Position numbers and translations under genes: made by a program
From: Whalleya microplaca
Lineage: Eukaryota > Ascomycota > Sordariomycetes > Xylariales > Xylariaceae
Direction: 5' to 3'
Length of the DNA: 64,000 nucleotides
NCBI GenBank assembly: GCA_022497155.1
Contig: MU385719.1
Coordinates: forward strand, 951,442 to 1,015,441
Notes under the pieces: generated by a model
Told to the model about the DNA's origin: nothing
Seen by the model: only the letters and a program-made list of their open reading frames with translations
Database searches by the model: none
Shown: positions 35,470-46,365 of the stretch, piece by piece
Numbering within the stretch: position 1 is the first letter of the stretch
Layout of the letters: each line of letters opens with the position of its first letter

Positions 35470-35866
35470 ATAGAGAGAAAATATTATGTAGTCGATGTCG
35501 TCAGATAATGACGCTGATATGTAGTAAGTAGTACATCTGCAATCAAGACGCATAAAGGAGATTACAATGTTACAGTGATGACATACTGAATTAGCTGCCT
35601 CCTTAAAGAATAAGAAAAAAGGAAGTTGGAATAATTGGCCGGAACATTACCTGTATTATTGCTATTGATGTATTCTCTCCCTGTTTTCATTTAATTGCTC
35701 TACTCGAATGTAGCAGCATGTCTAGAAAAACCGACTGATGAATATTGGGAAGATCAAGGTCACAGACATTTCCAGACTTTATGCATGCAGAATACAATAT
35801 AGCACATTGTCTTTATACATTCGTGGTTATAAGATATAAGGGGGGTATGTCACCATTTTCCCGTCT
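35470..35866. other. Intergenic between convergent genes
   Basis: About 400 bp of AT-rich 3' flank shared by the ribonuclease and mL46 genes. Nothing else is visible. Confidence 0.5.
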
Positions 35867-37020
35867 CTATCGATGCGCCATCATCTTCCTTACACCGTGG
35901 AAGTAATCTTCGTCTAGCTTGGCCTCCAGCTCCTCTCTGGTTAACCAGTTGAAATCCCGAAGACCGAGTTTGTTGTCCTTGAGATCCGCTTGGCCGGCCA
36001 TAATCCTTCCCTTCAAGAAGAATATCTTCTCGCCCCTCTGCTTCAAGGACGTGTCCTCGTTAAACTCGGGTTGCTTAACGAGGTGAGCTACCGGCACACG
36101 ACCTACGATCCAAGTGTTCATATTGACACCCGCAGCAGCCTCAAGAACTCTTGCGGCAGTCTACCGATATTGTTAGCGATCCGGCTCTTCAGGGATAAAA
36201 TGTGGAATTAGACAAACCTGGTGCAGATTCTCATCAGTGGGCACGACGTCAGTGGGAAAGTGCCAGTTCCCGTCGCTCCCCTGGACCACCAAATAAAGGG
36301 TCCTATCGAGCTTTCGGTCTAGCCGCCTCACATCGTTGGTCTTGTCCGCCTCTGTGATTCTGTCCATCGGCTGTTCGACAGGCACGATTTCATCGGGCTG
36401 AGCCTCCTCTCCATCTTCCGTCACCCGATTTTCCGCATCCTTGAGCAGGATCTCCCGTATTCTCTCCTCATTGCTCAACGTACTTCCTACTAGTAACTCG
36501 TCATTCCACGCATTGCGTCCCTTGGCATAGTATCTGCCCAGCTCCTTAGCTGCTATCTGGCCGCGCTCCTCGAACTTGATTCTGTAGTCCAAGTCGGCCG
36601 CCGTGTCCTTCTTGAAGAAGAGAGTATGCCGAAACGGTAGGACCAATCGCTCATTCAACCGTTTCTGGTAGAAGAAGAATGCATTTTCGAAGGGAGTGAG
36701 AGCGCGGGTGATCAGAGGGGCCCGGGTCAGAATGATACCAGACTTTATGCGGAATTCTGCTTTCCGGGTCACCGTGAAGGGCGGATGCGGTTGTGATTCG
36801 GTGGGTTTAAGATGGTATGCTTCAGCCGTGGTTGCGGCTTCGGCGCTTGCAGAGTACAACCGAATTTGAGAACTTCTGCAGCTGGCGCATATGTTGGATC
36901 GCCCTCCTACATGGTTTGTTAGTATGGAGGGTGATATCGAGTTTTTGGTGGGCACTTTGAGGCAAGCTCACCACGCAATAACGCAGCGGCAGCACTGCTG
37001 CCCCTGCTTGAGGCTGCCAT
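35867..37020 (-). CDS. Mitochondrial ribosomal protein mL46
   Basis: Three exons: 37020-36972, 36906-36218 and 36160-35867, giving 343 residues. Exon 1 (MAASSRGSSAAAALLRG) starts a basic, acid-free N-terminus that continues RSNICASCRSSQIRLYSAS, a mitochondrial presequence. The body has KSGIILTRAPLITRALTPFENAFFFYQKRL, characteristic of mL46 (yeast Mrpl17). The C-terminal half is a degenerate Nudix fold (LYLVVQGSDGNWHFPTDVVPTDENLHQ, then TAARVLEAAAGVNMNTWIVGRVPVAH and KIFFLKGRIMAGQADL). It is a structural subunit of the large mitoribosomal subunit at the central protuberance. The Nudix catalytic box is not conserved, as expected for this protein. It is divergent from the Golgi pH regulator gene, about 550 bp away. 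Confidence 0.92.
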
Positions 37021-37573
37021 ATTCTAAAAGCAGAGGTGGCCTGCTTCTCCAATGCTTGGGGAAGATTGGTGCCAATGGCAATTGGTGCTTGGTCGTTTAG
37101 AGATCTTGAGTAGATCGCGCAACCGAAGATATTGAACTTTTTTGAAGACACCCCTGTCTGCGCTTTTCAAGCCACACTACCATTTGGTGGAGCTATGGAG
37201 TACGCAGGTACATGCGGGGCTGATATGGCTGGTGTGTACTGTGGCTGAACAGCTTGTGGCTGGGTATCTTGGAGGGGGGCTATGCTCGTGGCTGGTGCGT
37301 CTTACAAGGACTGGCCGTCGTCATCTGTCTCTTCTATTCTTATTTCTGGTGGGAAGCATGTTCCCAACGTCTTCTTCAATTTGTTCCCGTTTCAATCCTC
37401 ATCCGTTCGCATATCTCAATATGCTACCGTCCCTCCAACCTGGACACACCGCATCTCCGATTACGTTCGCTACCCCTACCTAAGCATCGAATTATGCGGG
37501 GATATACGAGATAGCATGTTTGATTGTCACCATCGCATGTATTCCGGCTGGCAGTCTGAACTCAGTATTTCCA
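37021..37573. other. Divergent intergenic region
   Basis: Lies between the mL46 and GPHR starts. A longer GPHR start at 37520 is possible. No other gene is visible. Confidence 0.5.
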
Positions 37574-39223
37574 ATGCAAGCCTCCGATTGCCTAGATGAC
37601 CTTTGTATGGCGCCGGGCGTTGCCGCGCCTTCAATGGCATCGATGGCATTGTCCTTAAGCCCATTTGTTATTACCTTCTTCGTCGTCTCGATCCTAGTCC
37701 TGCGACGGATCTTCCCTCAGCTGTCCCGCGTTCAGAGCTCGCGCGATGGCGAAGACCACTTTCTACCCTCTGATGCCCCGCTGTCACTTCAACAAGCCCA
37801 TGCCGAGCATGGCGCGAAGTCCATCCGGAGACAAGTTGCGGCTGGCGCATTCTCGACGACCGTTGGCTTGGCCGCCGTTCTGGCCGAGCTGATCTTGTGT
37901 GAAATATCAGAGCTGGTGAACCCCCATGCTCGAGCCATGGCTTTGCGAATTACCGTCCCGACTCTCTTGTTCCTCCTGATTGTACTCATTCCGTTTCTCG
38001 AACTCCAATCGTTAATCACCGGCTCAGGGTGGACATTCCAGCGTACTACCAAAGGTCGCATACCTCGGACCGCTTGGGTACTCCAGTTTGCGATGTTTGG
38101 TGTCTGGATATTTGTGTTCTGGTCGCTTGGAAATCTTGTCCCGGTTGGAAGTGAGGCTATTCGTCCGAGCGCCAAGATGGCAAGCATCGAAGTTGAATCC
38201 AAGTTTTCCAGTGGTCTAGCGCGCGCCTGTCTTGAGCGCATTGGTGTTATAGGCATATCGCTCATGGCACTTTTATCTGGATTTGCGTCTGTCTCTTCCC
38301 CATGGCACACTTTCGGCAGCCACGCTTCGCGACGTCCCATAACGGAATCCGATATTGCCCGTAAGCAGGCGGGTCTCGATGCGACAAATGAGATGCTTCT
38401 TACTAAGCGCCACCGTCTACAAGCTTTGCAGCGCAAAGTTGCGGACGCCTCCTCAACCGATCAACCTGGCTTTGTTACGAAGTTCATCGGTTCAATTCGT
38501 GGTGGGGGCGACATGTCGGAGATCCGGACTCTGCGCTTAGAAATTGCTGGACTGGAAGCCATGGAAGCAAATCTGTCTTCGTCTCTATCTGCCCTCCGCT
38601 CCAGACAAGCTAATTCGGCGCGGGCGGCGACATTCTTTGGAAAGCTTGTCTTAGTACCCACTTACCTGTTTAGCGTGTACTGCGTTTATCGCATTCTCGC
38701 AACTACTCTGAGCACTTTGCGTCGGCTGTACTACCCAGCCGCTTCGTTCTCGTCTTCAGACCCCATCAACCGCCTTCTCGGCCTCCTAGCCAAACATTGG
38801 GACCCGAAACTTGATCAGATCGCCTGGGCGAGACAGATCTCGTTCTTGTTGTCTGGCGTCATTCTTGCGGCGAGCGCAAACAGTGCCCTTCAGACATTCC
38901 ACCTGTTTGCTAAATGGACACCCGGACTTTTATATCACGCGCAAGCCAACCTGGCACTATTGATTGGACAGATCAGTGCTATTTACGTGATCTCTGCGGC
39001 GTTGCTCCTACGCAGCAACCTTCCCAAGGAAGTAGGAAGTGCTGTGGGAGACGCCCTCGAAAGTGCCCTGGAGCCTGGATTCGTGGATAGGTGGTTCGAG
39101 GGCTGGTTTCTGCTCGCTAGCGTGGCGACGGCAGGAGGTATTTGGCTGGGTGGAAAGATAGGCGAATGGGGAGAGGAATGGGACGACGTCGGCATGGAAG
39201 AAATGGGTCAGAAGAGATCATGA
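37574..39223 (+). CDS. Golgi pH regulator (GPHR/GPR89) family membrane protein
   Basis: One uninterrupted exon of 549 residues from the chosen ATG; an in-frame ATG at 37520 would add 18 residues and one at 37607 would remove 11. About eight to nine membrane segments are visible: LSPFVITFFVVSILVL, STTVGLAAVLAELILC, ITVPTLLFLLIVLIPFLEL and WVLQFAMFGVWIFVFWSL near the N-terminus. A cytosolic coiled loop follows (KRHRLQALQRKVADAS, TLRLEIAGLEAMEANLS). The C-terminal half has KLVLVPTYLFSVYCVYRIL, ISFLLSGVILAASANSAL and LALLIGQISAIYVISAALLL, matching the ABA_GPCR/GPHR region. Family members are Golgi/endosomal anion-channel-like proteins that set lumenal pH; the plant relatives are GTG1/2. It acts in an internal membrane and has no cleavable signal. 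Confidence 0.88.
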   Translation: MQASDCLDDLCMAPGVAAPSMASMALSLSPFVITFFVVSILVLRRIFPQLSRVQSSRDGEDHFLPSDAPLSLQQAHAEHGAKSIRRQVAAGAFSTTVGLAAVLAELILCEISELVNPHARAMALRITVPTLLFLLIVLIPFLELQSLITGSGWTFQRTTKGRIPRTAWVLQFAMFGVWIFVFWSLGNLVPVGSEAIRPSAKMASIEVESKFSSGLARACLERIGVIGISLMALLSGFASVSSPWHTFGSHASRRPITESDIARKQAGLDATNEMLLTKRHRLQALQRKVADASSTDQPGFVTKFIGSIRGGGDMSEIRTLRLEIAGLEAMEANLSSSLSALRSRQANSARAATFFGKLVLVPTYLFSVYCVYRILATTLSTLRRLYYPAASFSSSDPINRLLGLLAKHWDPKLDQIAWARQISFLLSGVILAASANSALQTFHLFAKWTPGLLYHAQANLALLIGQISAIYVISAALLLRSNLPKEVGSAVGDALESALEPGFVDRWFEGWFLLASVATAGGIWLGGKIGEWGEEWDDVGMEEMGQKRS

Positions 39224-39574
39224 TGTGTACCGACAGCTTCGTTGAATCATGGGAGGAGTTCTTGGCGTTCTCAGGCATCTGATCTATGAATTCGTTAACG
39301 ATCATACCAATTCTAATCACATTAAAACATTACGTCTTCTATGCCCTATGTGCTCATGGTAAAGGAACAGAACCCTGGTTGTAGAAAGACAGATCAATTC
39401 TTCCCGAGATACACTCAGGGATATCGGCTAGTTGCCCCTATTTCACTATCTCAAACTTGGACGCGGGTTTGCTATTCAACCCTCTGCATACATGAGTGTG
39501 AGGTTCGTATTCACTCCCCCTCCCGCACCTCCCAATTCAGGACCCTAACCAGACAAAGCATTGAGCGACCTAAA
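39224..39574. other. Intergenic between convergent genes
   Basis: About 350 bp between the 3' ends of the GPHR and NLR genes. Nothing recognisable. Confidence 0.5.
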
Positions 39575-42500
39575 TTAGTCAATCAAATCAATCACGGGTA
39601 TCTTCATTCGGTCCGCCGGCTCGTGTGCTCCGTATTGTTCGAGCAGCTCTTTCACCAGACCCTTGGACATGTATAGCTCGTCATCCGTACCACCTTCCTT
39701 CACGGTAGCATCGCGGCAGACCCGGAGTGGATGATGACTATGCCATTCCTCGTCTTGATCACATCCATACGGGTACTCGCCATCGGGGTCCCCGACCTGG
39801 TTGGCACAGCGGCCTTCGCGAAGCAGAGCCTGCACCCAGCTTTCCTCACTACAGTAACCAGATTCAGTCAGCATTGGGGTTTCTTGCCTTTACCAGGACG
39901 GAAAGGATAGACTCTAAGTTTTACTCACAGGTGATGTACTGCATCCTGCAGCGGCGTATATTTGTACCCCGGCGGGTTGGATTCCGCACCGTTCAGGAGA
40001 AGGAGTTTGATCAGCTTGCCAGTGATAGTCCCGTCGCGGTCGTTCTCACCGTAGGGGTTGTGTAGGGCTATGAAGATGATGTCCGGCTCGTTATTGAAGG
40101 TCGCGCCGGCCTGTATGAAGTGCTCTAGGAAGGCAATGTGCTTGAGTGACACACATAGTCTGAGGAGCGTCTGCGGGGTTTTTATTTTGTTCGTGACAAA
40201 CTTGTCGGTCCAGATGGCGTCCTTTTTTCTCGCTGGCAAAGTCTGGTTGTGCCCCGACTCTAAATACTTCTGCGCGAACTCTGGCCAGTTGAGCAGGAGT
40301 AAGCTGGCTAGGATTCCGGTTTGCGGCTGCATTTTCCTGGGGCGGCTCTCGTCATTCTCGGCGTCTACTGGCGGCTCAGTGATTCCGATTAGTTTTGCCC
40401 ATTCCGGGAAGACTTTCTGGTGACTCTGGTTTGTCAGGGCCTTCAAGTGTAAGCTACTCGGTGTAAGGCATGGCACCACAACCTTCCAAACGTTCTCCTC
40501 TTGAAGTATGAAGCCTCGCTGCTTGAGCAAGGCCTGTTGGGTCATTTTCAGACAATATTCCTCGTATCGTGTTGGAATTTTTCGGGGACGAGTGGGCTCG
40601 AATTGTTGCAGCCCGTTGAAGATGACTTGCATCTCTAGAGCCTTCGTGGTGCTAGGGGACAAGGCAAAGTCTTTCGCCTTTCCATTCGTAGTCGACGGCG
40701 CAAAGAGGAACTCTTTCACAGTATAATGCGCAACGTCGACTCTCGCAAAGGAAATGCCTTCGTTATCGCGCGGATAGCTGGAATAAGGCTTGCGCTTCAG
40801 CTTTGTCACCTTGATCAAACAGCCAAGTATTTCCCTCAACACCGTCACGTTATACATATGCATAAGCCCATGGTGGACTTCGTGAAGCGATGCTTGGACC
40901 AATACGTCGGCACTGGGAATCTCCGATGTGTTGCTACAGATCAACGCAAGAGCCGTACGAGCGAAAGCACGGTTCTCCCTCGGTATGTTTTCGAGGATCC
41001 TCTCGTAGGTTCCAAACAGAGTGTCGGGCATATTCTTTATGGTTGCGAGAATCTCCTCTTGCCCGTGGTTGTATATGCGCTCGATTATATCAATCTGACA
41101 TGCGACCCATCGGAACCTGAATAAGAATGTTACTTAAATGTATCCAAATACAACCTTTCGGGGTGACAGCTTACATTCCTCGAGCTTGCCTTGCCAGTTC
41201 ATCCTCTACCCGGTCCCGGAAGGCTGATTCCCATCGTCGAAACTTGGTGTTTGTGTTTAGTTGCTTCCTGGCATATGTTCGGATTGCTTGCATCACCTGG
41301 CAATTTGACAATGTGATGGATGTGTAAGGGCAAGAATCTTCCAAATCATCAATCTCCATATCGCCCACATTGAATCGGTATTCGTCGACCATATCACGTG
41401 CTTTCATAGCCTCCACGATGTCCTCCTCTTCACGACTTGTCATCAAGAGCGACACATTTTGGAATGATGGGTGTAAGCCAATCGTAATCAACACTTCAAG
41501 CAACTGTCTTCGCGGCATCTTGCTTTCGTCCACGGCATCAACCAGCACGTAGACCCGGCGATCGTCCCGTTCGAACTGTCGGGAGATGGCTAGAAAGCAG
41601 TTAAGAAGTCCTCGAACGGTGACGATCCGTGATTCATGTAATTGTTCGAGCTCCTTTGGTATGTAGCGCTTAAGTTGCCGACTCAGGTCTTCTATAATCC
41701 GGCTAAGGAAAGGAATGGTCTCGTCTCGGTTCCGCTCATGGGAGCAATAATAATAGGAGAACCCTGTCGATTCACAGCGCTTGGCAACATCATCGATCAG
41801 GAACGATGCGAGAACAGTCTTTCCTGCGCCAGGAATACCATATATCCATGCAAAACGGCGCCAACCACCTGGGCGAAGTGAACCGCCATTCCACCATTCT
41901 GACCAACCAGAGGAGTTTGTTATCCAGTCGCACGTCTCGTCTGCTCGCTTGTGACATTGTTCAGTATGGAACATTTCTAGGTCAAGGTCTTTAGGCTGTA
42001 ACCAAACCAAGATCGTTCTTTTGGTTTGGTCTGTTTCTCAAATTAGCCTCAATATGTCTATAAGGTTGGTATATGGCATAGACCTATATTACCATTCATA
42101 GTCGCCTCGACATCTAGTATCCCATTCTCCAATTTCTTGAAGTCATAACTATGTTAAAGCTAGTCAGCAGTCGTTCAATTGCAGCCAAGCATTACCTACG
42201 GGTTATGTGTCTGCAAAGTAATCTGAGCCTGCAAGGCGAGCTGAAGTTGACTACTTTGATCCTTCAGTTGATTCAGCAAATCTTCTGCACGACGTCGCTT
42301 ATTTGTGGTCCATTGGATCCGGTCTATTATCCGGCGTTTTAATGCTGAGTAACCACGTTTCCTGTCATCGGTTTTCGAAGGTGACCATGACGGGGTCGGA
42401 CCGCTGTAGACGAATGGGAGTCAGTGCATACTTCTTCAAGACAACTCGAGGCATTGCGTATTCAACTCGAAATACTGCAATATAAATATTATAACTAAAT

Positions 42501-42922
42501 ATATCCATCCTTCAGGTTAGGCTGAAAGCAGATGGAGAATTTTGAAACACGTACCGGGTACTTGAGGAGACATCTCTTGTGCCTGAAATATTGGAGGGTC
42601 TCGGACTTTCAGGTGGTGTTGTGGTTACTGAAGAATATAAATCGTCTCCTTGCTCAGGATTCAGGAGCTCTTCTAGCTTGCAGAGTGTACACTGACACTG
42701 GTTTAGCGTGTCTACAAGCCACGTCCTAGAGGCTACATGTGAATCACGCCCCAGAACAGCTTGGAGAGTCTCTAAGATGCCTTGCGTTGTGCCAACCTCT
42801 TGGGTGATGCGTGCGACTACAACAGGCACGTCTCTCCACTTGGCAATGAAGGCTCTGAAGCTATTGGCGACGTCAATGGCAACTGGGGTGATGCTGAGAA
42901 CAATAGATAATGGATCAGCCAT
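39575..42922 (-). CDS. STAND/NLR protein: Fungal_N - NACHT - ankyrin-like
   Basis: Six exons join in frame: 42922-42555, 42403-42200, 42148-42093, 42036-41175, 41116-39929 and 39848-39575, giving 983 residues. I start at MADPLSIVLSITPVAID, the usual beginning of the Fungal_N domain of STAND proteins (about residues 1-115); an upstream in-frame ATG at 43036 lacks that support. A basic helical linker (TNKRRRAEDLLNQLKDQ) follows. The NACHT domain has Walker A GIPGAGKT at 276-283 and Walker B VYVLVDAVDES with Asp376, then SLLMTSREE (sensor 1). A winged-helix-like region (LFGTYERILENIP, DVAHYTVKEFLF) leads to a divergent ankyrin-like end (FLEHFIQAGATF, LIKLLLLNGAESN, TPLQDAVHHLEESWVQALL). Such fungal NLRs act in self/non-self recognition and programmed cell death; the ligand is unknown. 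The acceptor before exon 4 is a weak GAG. Confidence 0.88.
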
Positions 42923-43549
42923 CTTGTTAACTCGTATCAGAAATTCCGTTACGTTTGGTAAGACGGCTAGTTGTTGTTGATAGAAGATGGCAAATAGATT
43001 ATAAGTTGAGAGAAGATGGTGTGGGAAGGGAGACACGATTTTGCTGGCTGGGCGCGATTAAATAAGGCAAAAGCACCAGCTACCAATTACTGTGCCTGGG
43101 GAGCCGTCACCAAAGTGAAGACGGTGTTATTCTTACAGCACAGCTACGGGGGTTTCTAGGCAACTAGATTACAATTGTTGCCCAGGACATACCTTAGACT
43201 GTGGTTTTCTCGTTGCTCTACAGGCTCAAGATAAAGAAAGTTTCTTGATAGCGTACTCTTGTGGGATGCAGCTATTGAAACTGGCAAAGCGTTTGTTCTG
43301 ACTTATGGGCGAGCTTGCAGTCTAGTTCTTGGCCCAAGGCAGTAGGTTTGTTGGTTCGGGCCACCTATATACAGGTTGACCATAGTTATGCGCTGAGGCA
43401 AAGGGGCACTGAGGCTGTCCGAGGACTCGATTATTTCTCAAACTTTACATCATCAATGGAAAAACCCTAACATTGAAATCGTGCTCACTTAAATACTGCT
43501 TCAAAGAGTCCCAGCTGTAAATCTCTTTGATAGCCTGTCAGGAGTCAAG
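42923..43549. other. Intergenic, NLR promoter side
   Basis: About 630 bp upstream of the NLR start and downstream of the epoxide hydrolase. No gene or repeat is visible. Confidence 0.5.
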
Positions 43550-44952
43550 TTAGAGGCTATGTACGCCTCCACCCCGTCCAAACATGGTACGAAGGTCACC
43601 AACAAGAGCCTCCGGCTTCTCCCAGGCTGCAAAATGACCACCGCTTTCATGCTCACGCTCAAAAACGACGTCGCCAATTTGCCTATTCCAAAAGCGTGGG
43701 GTTCCCACTAGTTCTTTCGGGAAGTACGAGAAGCCCTAGGCATTAAGACCATTATAGTAAGCATCAGGTTTTAGAGGTTTTAGAATAACCTAGAATTAGA
43801 CATTAGAACTTACCATTTTGACAGAGGGTGATGCAGGAGTAGCTCCGGGCGGCCTGTTTCCTTTGAATGCTTCATGGTAAATGGTAACACTAGCAGCAGG
43901 TCCTGCTCTACTAAACCAATATAAGCTCACCCACTCGCAAACCTCGTCCTCTGTCCATGGATACTCATCGGTCCAGGTTACTAGCTTATCGTAAATCCAA
44001 GCTAGTAGAGCAACAGGACTATCAGCGAGCGCAATCCCAATAGTATTGGGTCTCTGTTTCTGAATCTGCATATAGCCATTACCATTTTCCTGGTAGTCTC
44101 GGACAGCCTGGAGGCCAGAAGCCTCCTGAGGAGTATACCAGTTCAAGAGGTGTGTCAACAGATAACGTATATACTTAACAGGAGACGTGGGAGGTGGGGG
44201 GTTAGCAGCAATGAGATTCAGGTGGATCGCACGTAAAGATTGTGGGTAGAAAACCCCCAATAGACGAGATATTTGACTTCCCTGTAATTGCCAGTGTAAA
44301 TTAGCTTGTAATATCTTGGAGCCTATTCTGTATAGTCTTACCCAATCTCCGCCCTGGCAAGCAAATCGGTCATATCCAAGCCCCAGCATCAAATTGTGGC
44401 AAGTCTCAGCATACTGTTTTAGACTGAAACCAGGCTTGTCGATTCTGCTTGAGAAGCCGAAGTTGGGGAGCGATGGGGCAATGACATGGAAAGCAGGGCC
44501 ACCACTATTCTCACTCTCAGCAAAGAGAGGAAGACACTTAACAACCTCGTAGAAGCTACCAGGCCCTATACACAACTCTGCTTAGTCATAAACTCCTGAA
44601 CAGTGTATGGACTACACGTACAGCCATGAATAAACAGTAGCGGGATGGCGTCTGAAGCTGAACTTCGTTGGTGGATGAAATGGACTTGGAGAGGATCAAA
44701 TCCATCAACGGAAATGGTTGCTTCAAATTGCGGCAACTGGTTCAGCCGTTCCTCGAAAGACCGCCAACTGAAGGTCTCAAGCCAGTATTTAGAAATACGC
44801 CTGATGTCCTTGAGTGGCGTCCCGCGGTCCCAACTGTCTGCGCTTTCATCTGGGAGTCGTGATTCAAGTAATTTCTGGTTGAGTGTCTGGATGTCTGTTT
44901 CCGGGACGACAACCTTGAAGGGTCGGATATTTGACATTGTGCTCGGGGTCAC
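43550..44952 (-). CDS. Microsomal-type epoxide hydrolase (EHN domain, EPHX1-like)
   Basis: Four exons: 44952-44622, 44565-44342, 44281-43814 and 43735-43550, giving 402 residues (397 if started at the second Met, 44937). Residues 8-110 form the epoxide hydrolase N-terminal domain (IRPFKVVVPETDIQTLNQKL, YWLETFSWRSFEERLNQLPQF). The first junction rebuilds the oxyanion motif HGWPGSFYEVV and the second rebuilds the nucleophile site GGDWGS, with Asp184. The cap domain contains candidate tyrosines. The last exon carries the catalytic His in ERERHESGGHF-type context (EHESGGHFAAWEKPE) and ends RGGGVHSL. It hydrates epoxides to diols; in fungi such enzymes occur in detoxification and in secondary-metabolite clusters. 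It lies between an NLR gene and an MFS exporter, all on one strand, but with long gaps and so not an operon. Confidence 0.92.
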
Positions 44953-46365
44953 TCACAATAATGTGGTGAAGGGATTTGTCGTTGCAACTAATATTCAGGA
45001 TTTTATGATAATTCGGCTATGGCCCAAAGTTTTGTGGCGGGGATTCGGTGAATGACATGATGAAAAGTTATTTGAATTCATTATTTAGGGGGTCGCGGCA
45101 TAGGTGTCAATGCCGCAATCCCGCGGAGCATCACATACCTGATCAGACAACTAACGAGGGGTCACCCCTTGGTACCACGTAGGGTTTCATGCAGTAATGG
45201 TTGTGCATCTGTATATGAGATATGATAAACGAATCATGTTGCCTTCCCTTACATCACGGTTTGCTTTCCCACACTGTGGTAGCGTTATACGCTGGTTTCA
45301 TAAAGTCAAGCAATGGAGTAATATAAATTTACTTAGCGCAATTTATTGGTCATGACTCAAGACAAGCATTTGAAAAAGATTTATTCTTATATAAACCATC
45401 TATCGTGATGCTTTCCTAGCCTTTCTTGGTGATTGCCAGCCATCCGATGCCCAGTGCTGCTGTCCTTCGTTAAGCTCTAATCATTGTCTTGTCCGTGGGC
45501 CTTTTTTAACTACTCTACTATCACAGTTATAGTGTATGCAAGATCATTTAGGTGCTACCGTGATCACTCTAGTTGACCAAGTAGAATTCTGTAAAGGTCT
45601 GAGATCTAAAGGATTTCTAACAGCTTAGAAGATCCCTTTTAAGCAACGGGGATCTCGGAGCAATCATTGCTCCGAGATCCATAGGCTTAAGGCACTATAA
45701 CTAATACCCCTATTATCGTGACATCTACTGTGTTAGGCAATTTCCTGATGGCTTTTGTACCTACTTATAGAGACCCTCAAAAGGAGACTTGGAGGTTTAT
45801 TCAATGGGCGGCCAAGTAAGTTAAGCTCTGAATATCATCACTCTACCTAGGTGAACAGTAACATGACTTGAAATGAATTGACGATAGCGTTGCAAACCAT
45901 CACGGTGCCGCCGCATCCTAAAAATTCCGAGTGCGCCTGAATAATTATTAGGCTCGTGGTAAGAGCTCGGAGCACTATTGCTATACATTGCTCATACGTG
46001 AGTTCGCAAGTTGGCATTCAAGGCATTGTTAAAGATGCCAATATCATCATGGAAGTATGTTTCATATGCTCCATTTCTGTTAAGTATAGATAATGTATTG
46101 TCTAGTGGTAGATTCATGGCTTTACATGTGAATAGCGGTCCAACCAGAGAATCAGCGATCCTAAACTGATTACTTGCAGAAAACCACTTCACCTCATTAG
46201 GCTCTATGATTTAGAATGATTGTCCTGTCATATCAGCCACCTCAGTGTCACATTCCCTGTATAGTTGAAATTCACCCAATACTATCAGAATAATGGTTTT
46301 TATTCAACCCCTATTGAGATATAGCCACAAGTCATCTGTTCACTTGACCTGGGATTGGCCGGAGT
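44953..46365. other. Intergenic, 1.4 kb, with a perfect hairpin
   Basis: No gene is supported. It contains a 31-bp perfect inverted repeat at 45,650-45,680; a related CTCGGAGCA...TTGCT stretch recurs near 45,965-45,985. Confidence 0.5.
45650..45680. repeat. Perfect 31-bp hairpin
   Basis: The arm GGATCTCGGAGCAAT (45650-45664) is followed by one C and then by its exact reverse complement (45666-45680). Confidence 0.95.

Noticed and set aside
42923..43036. Longer NLR start (38 extra residues)
   Set aside because: The Fungal_N domain starts at MADPLS; the extra residues resemble translated 5' UTR.
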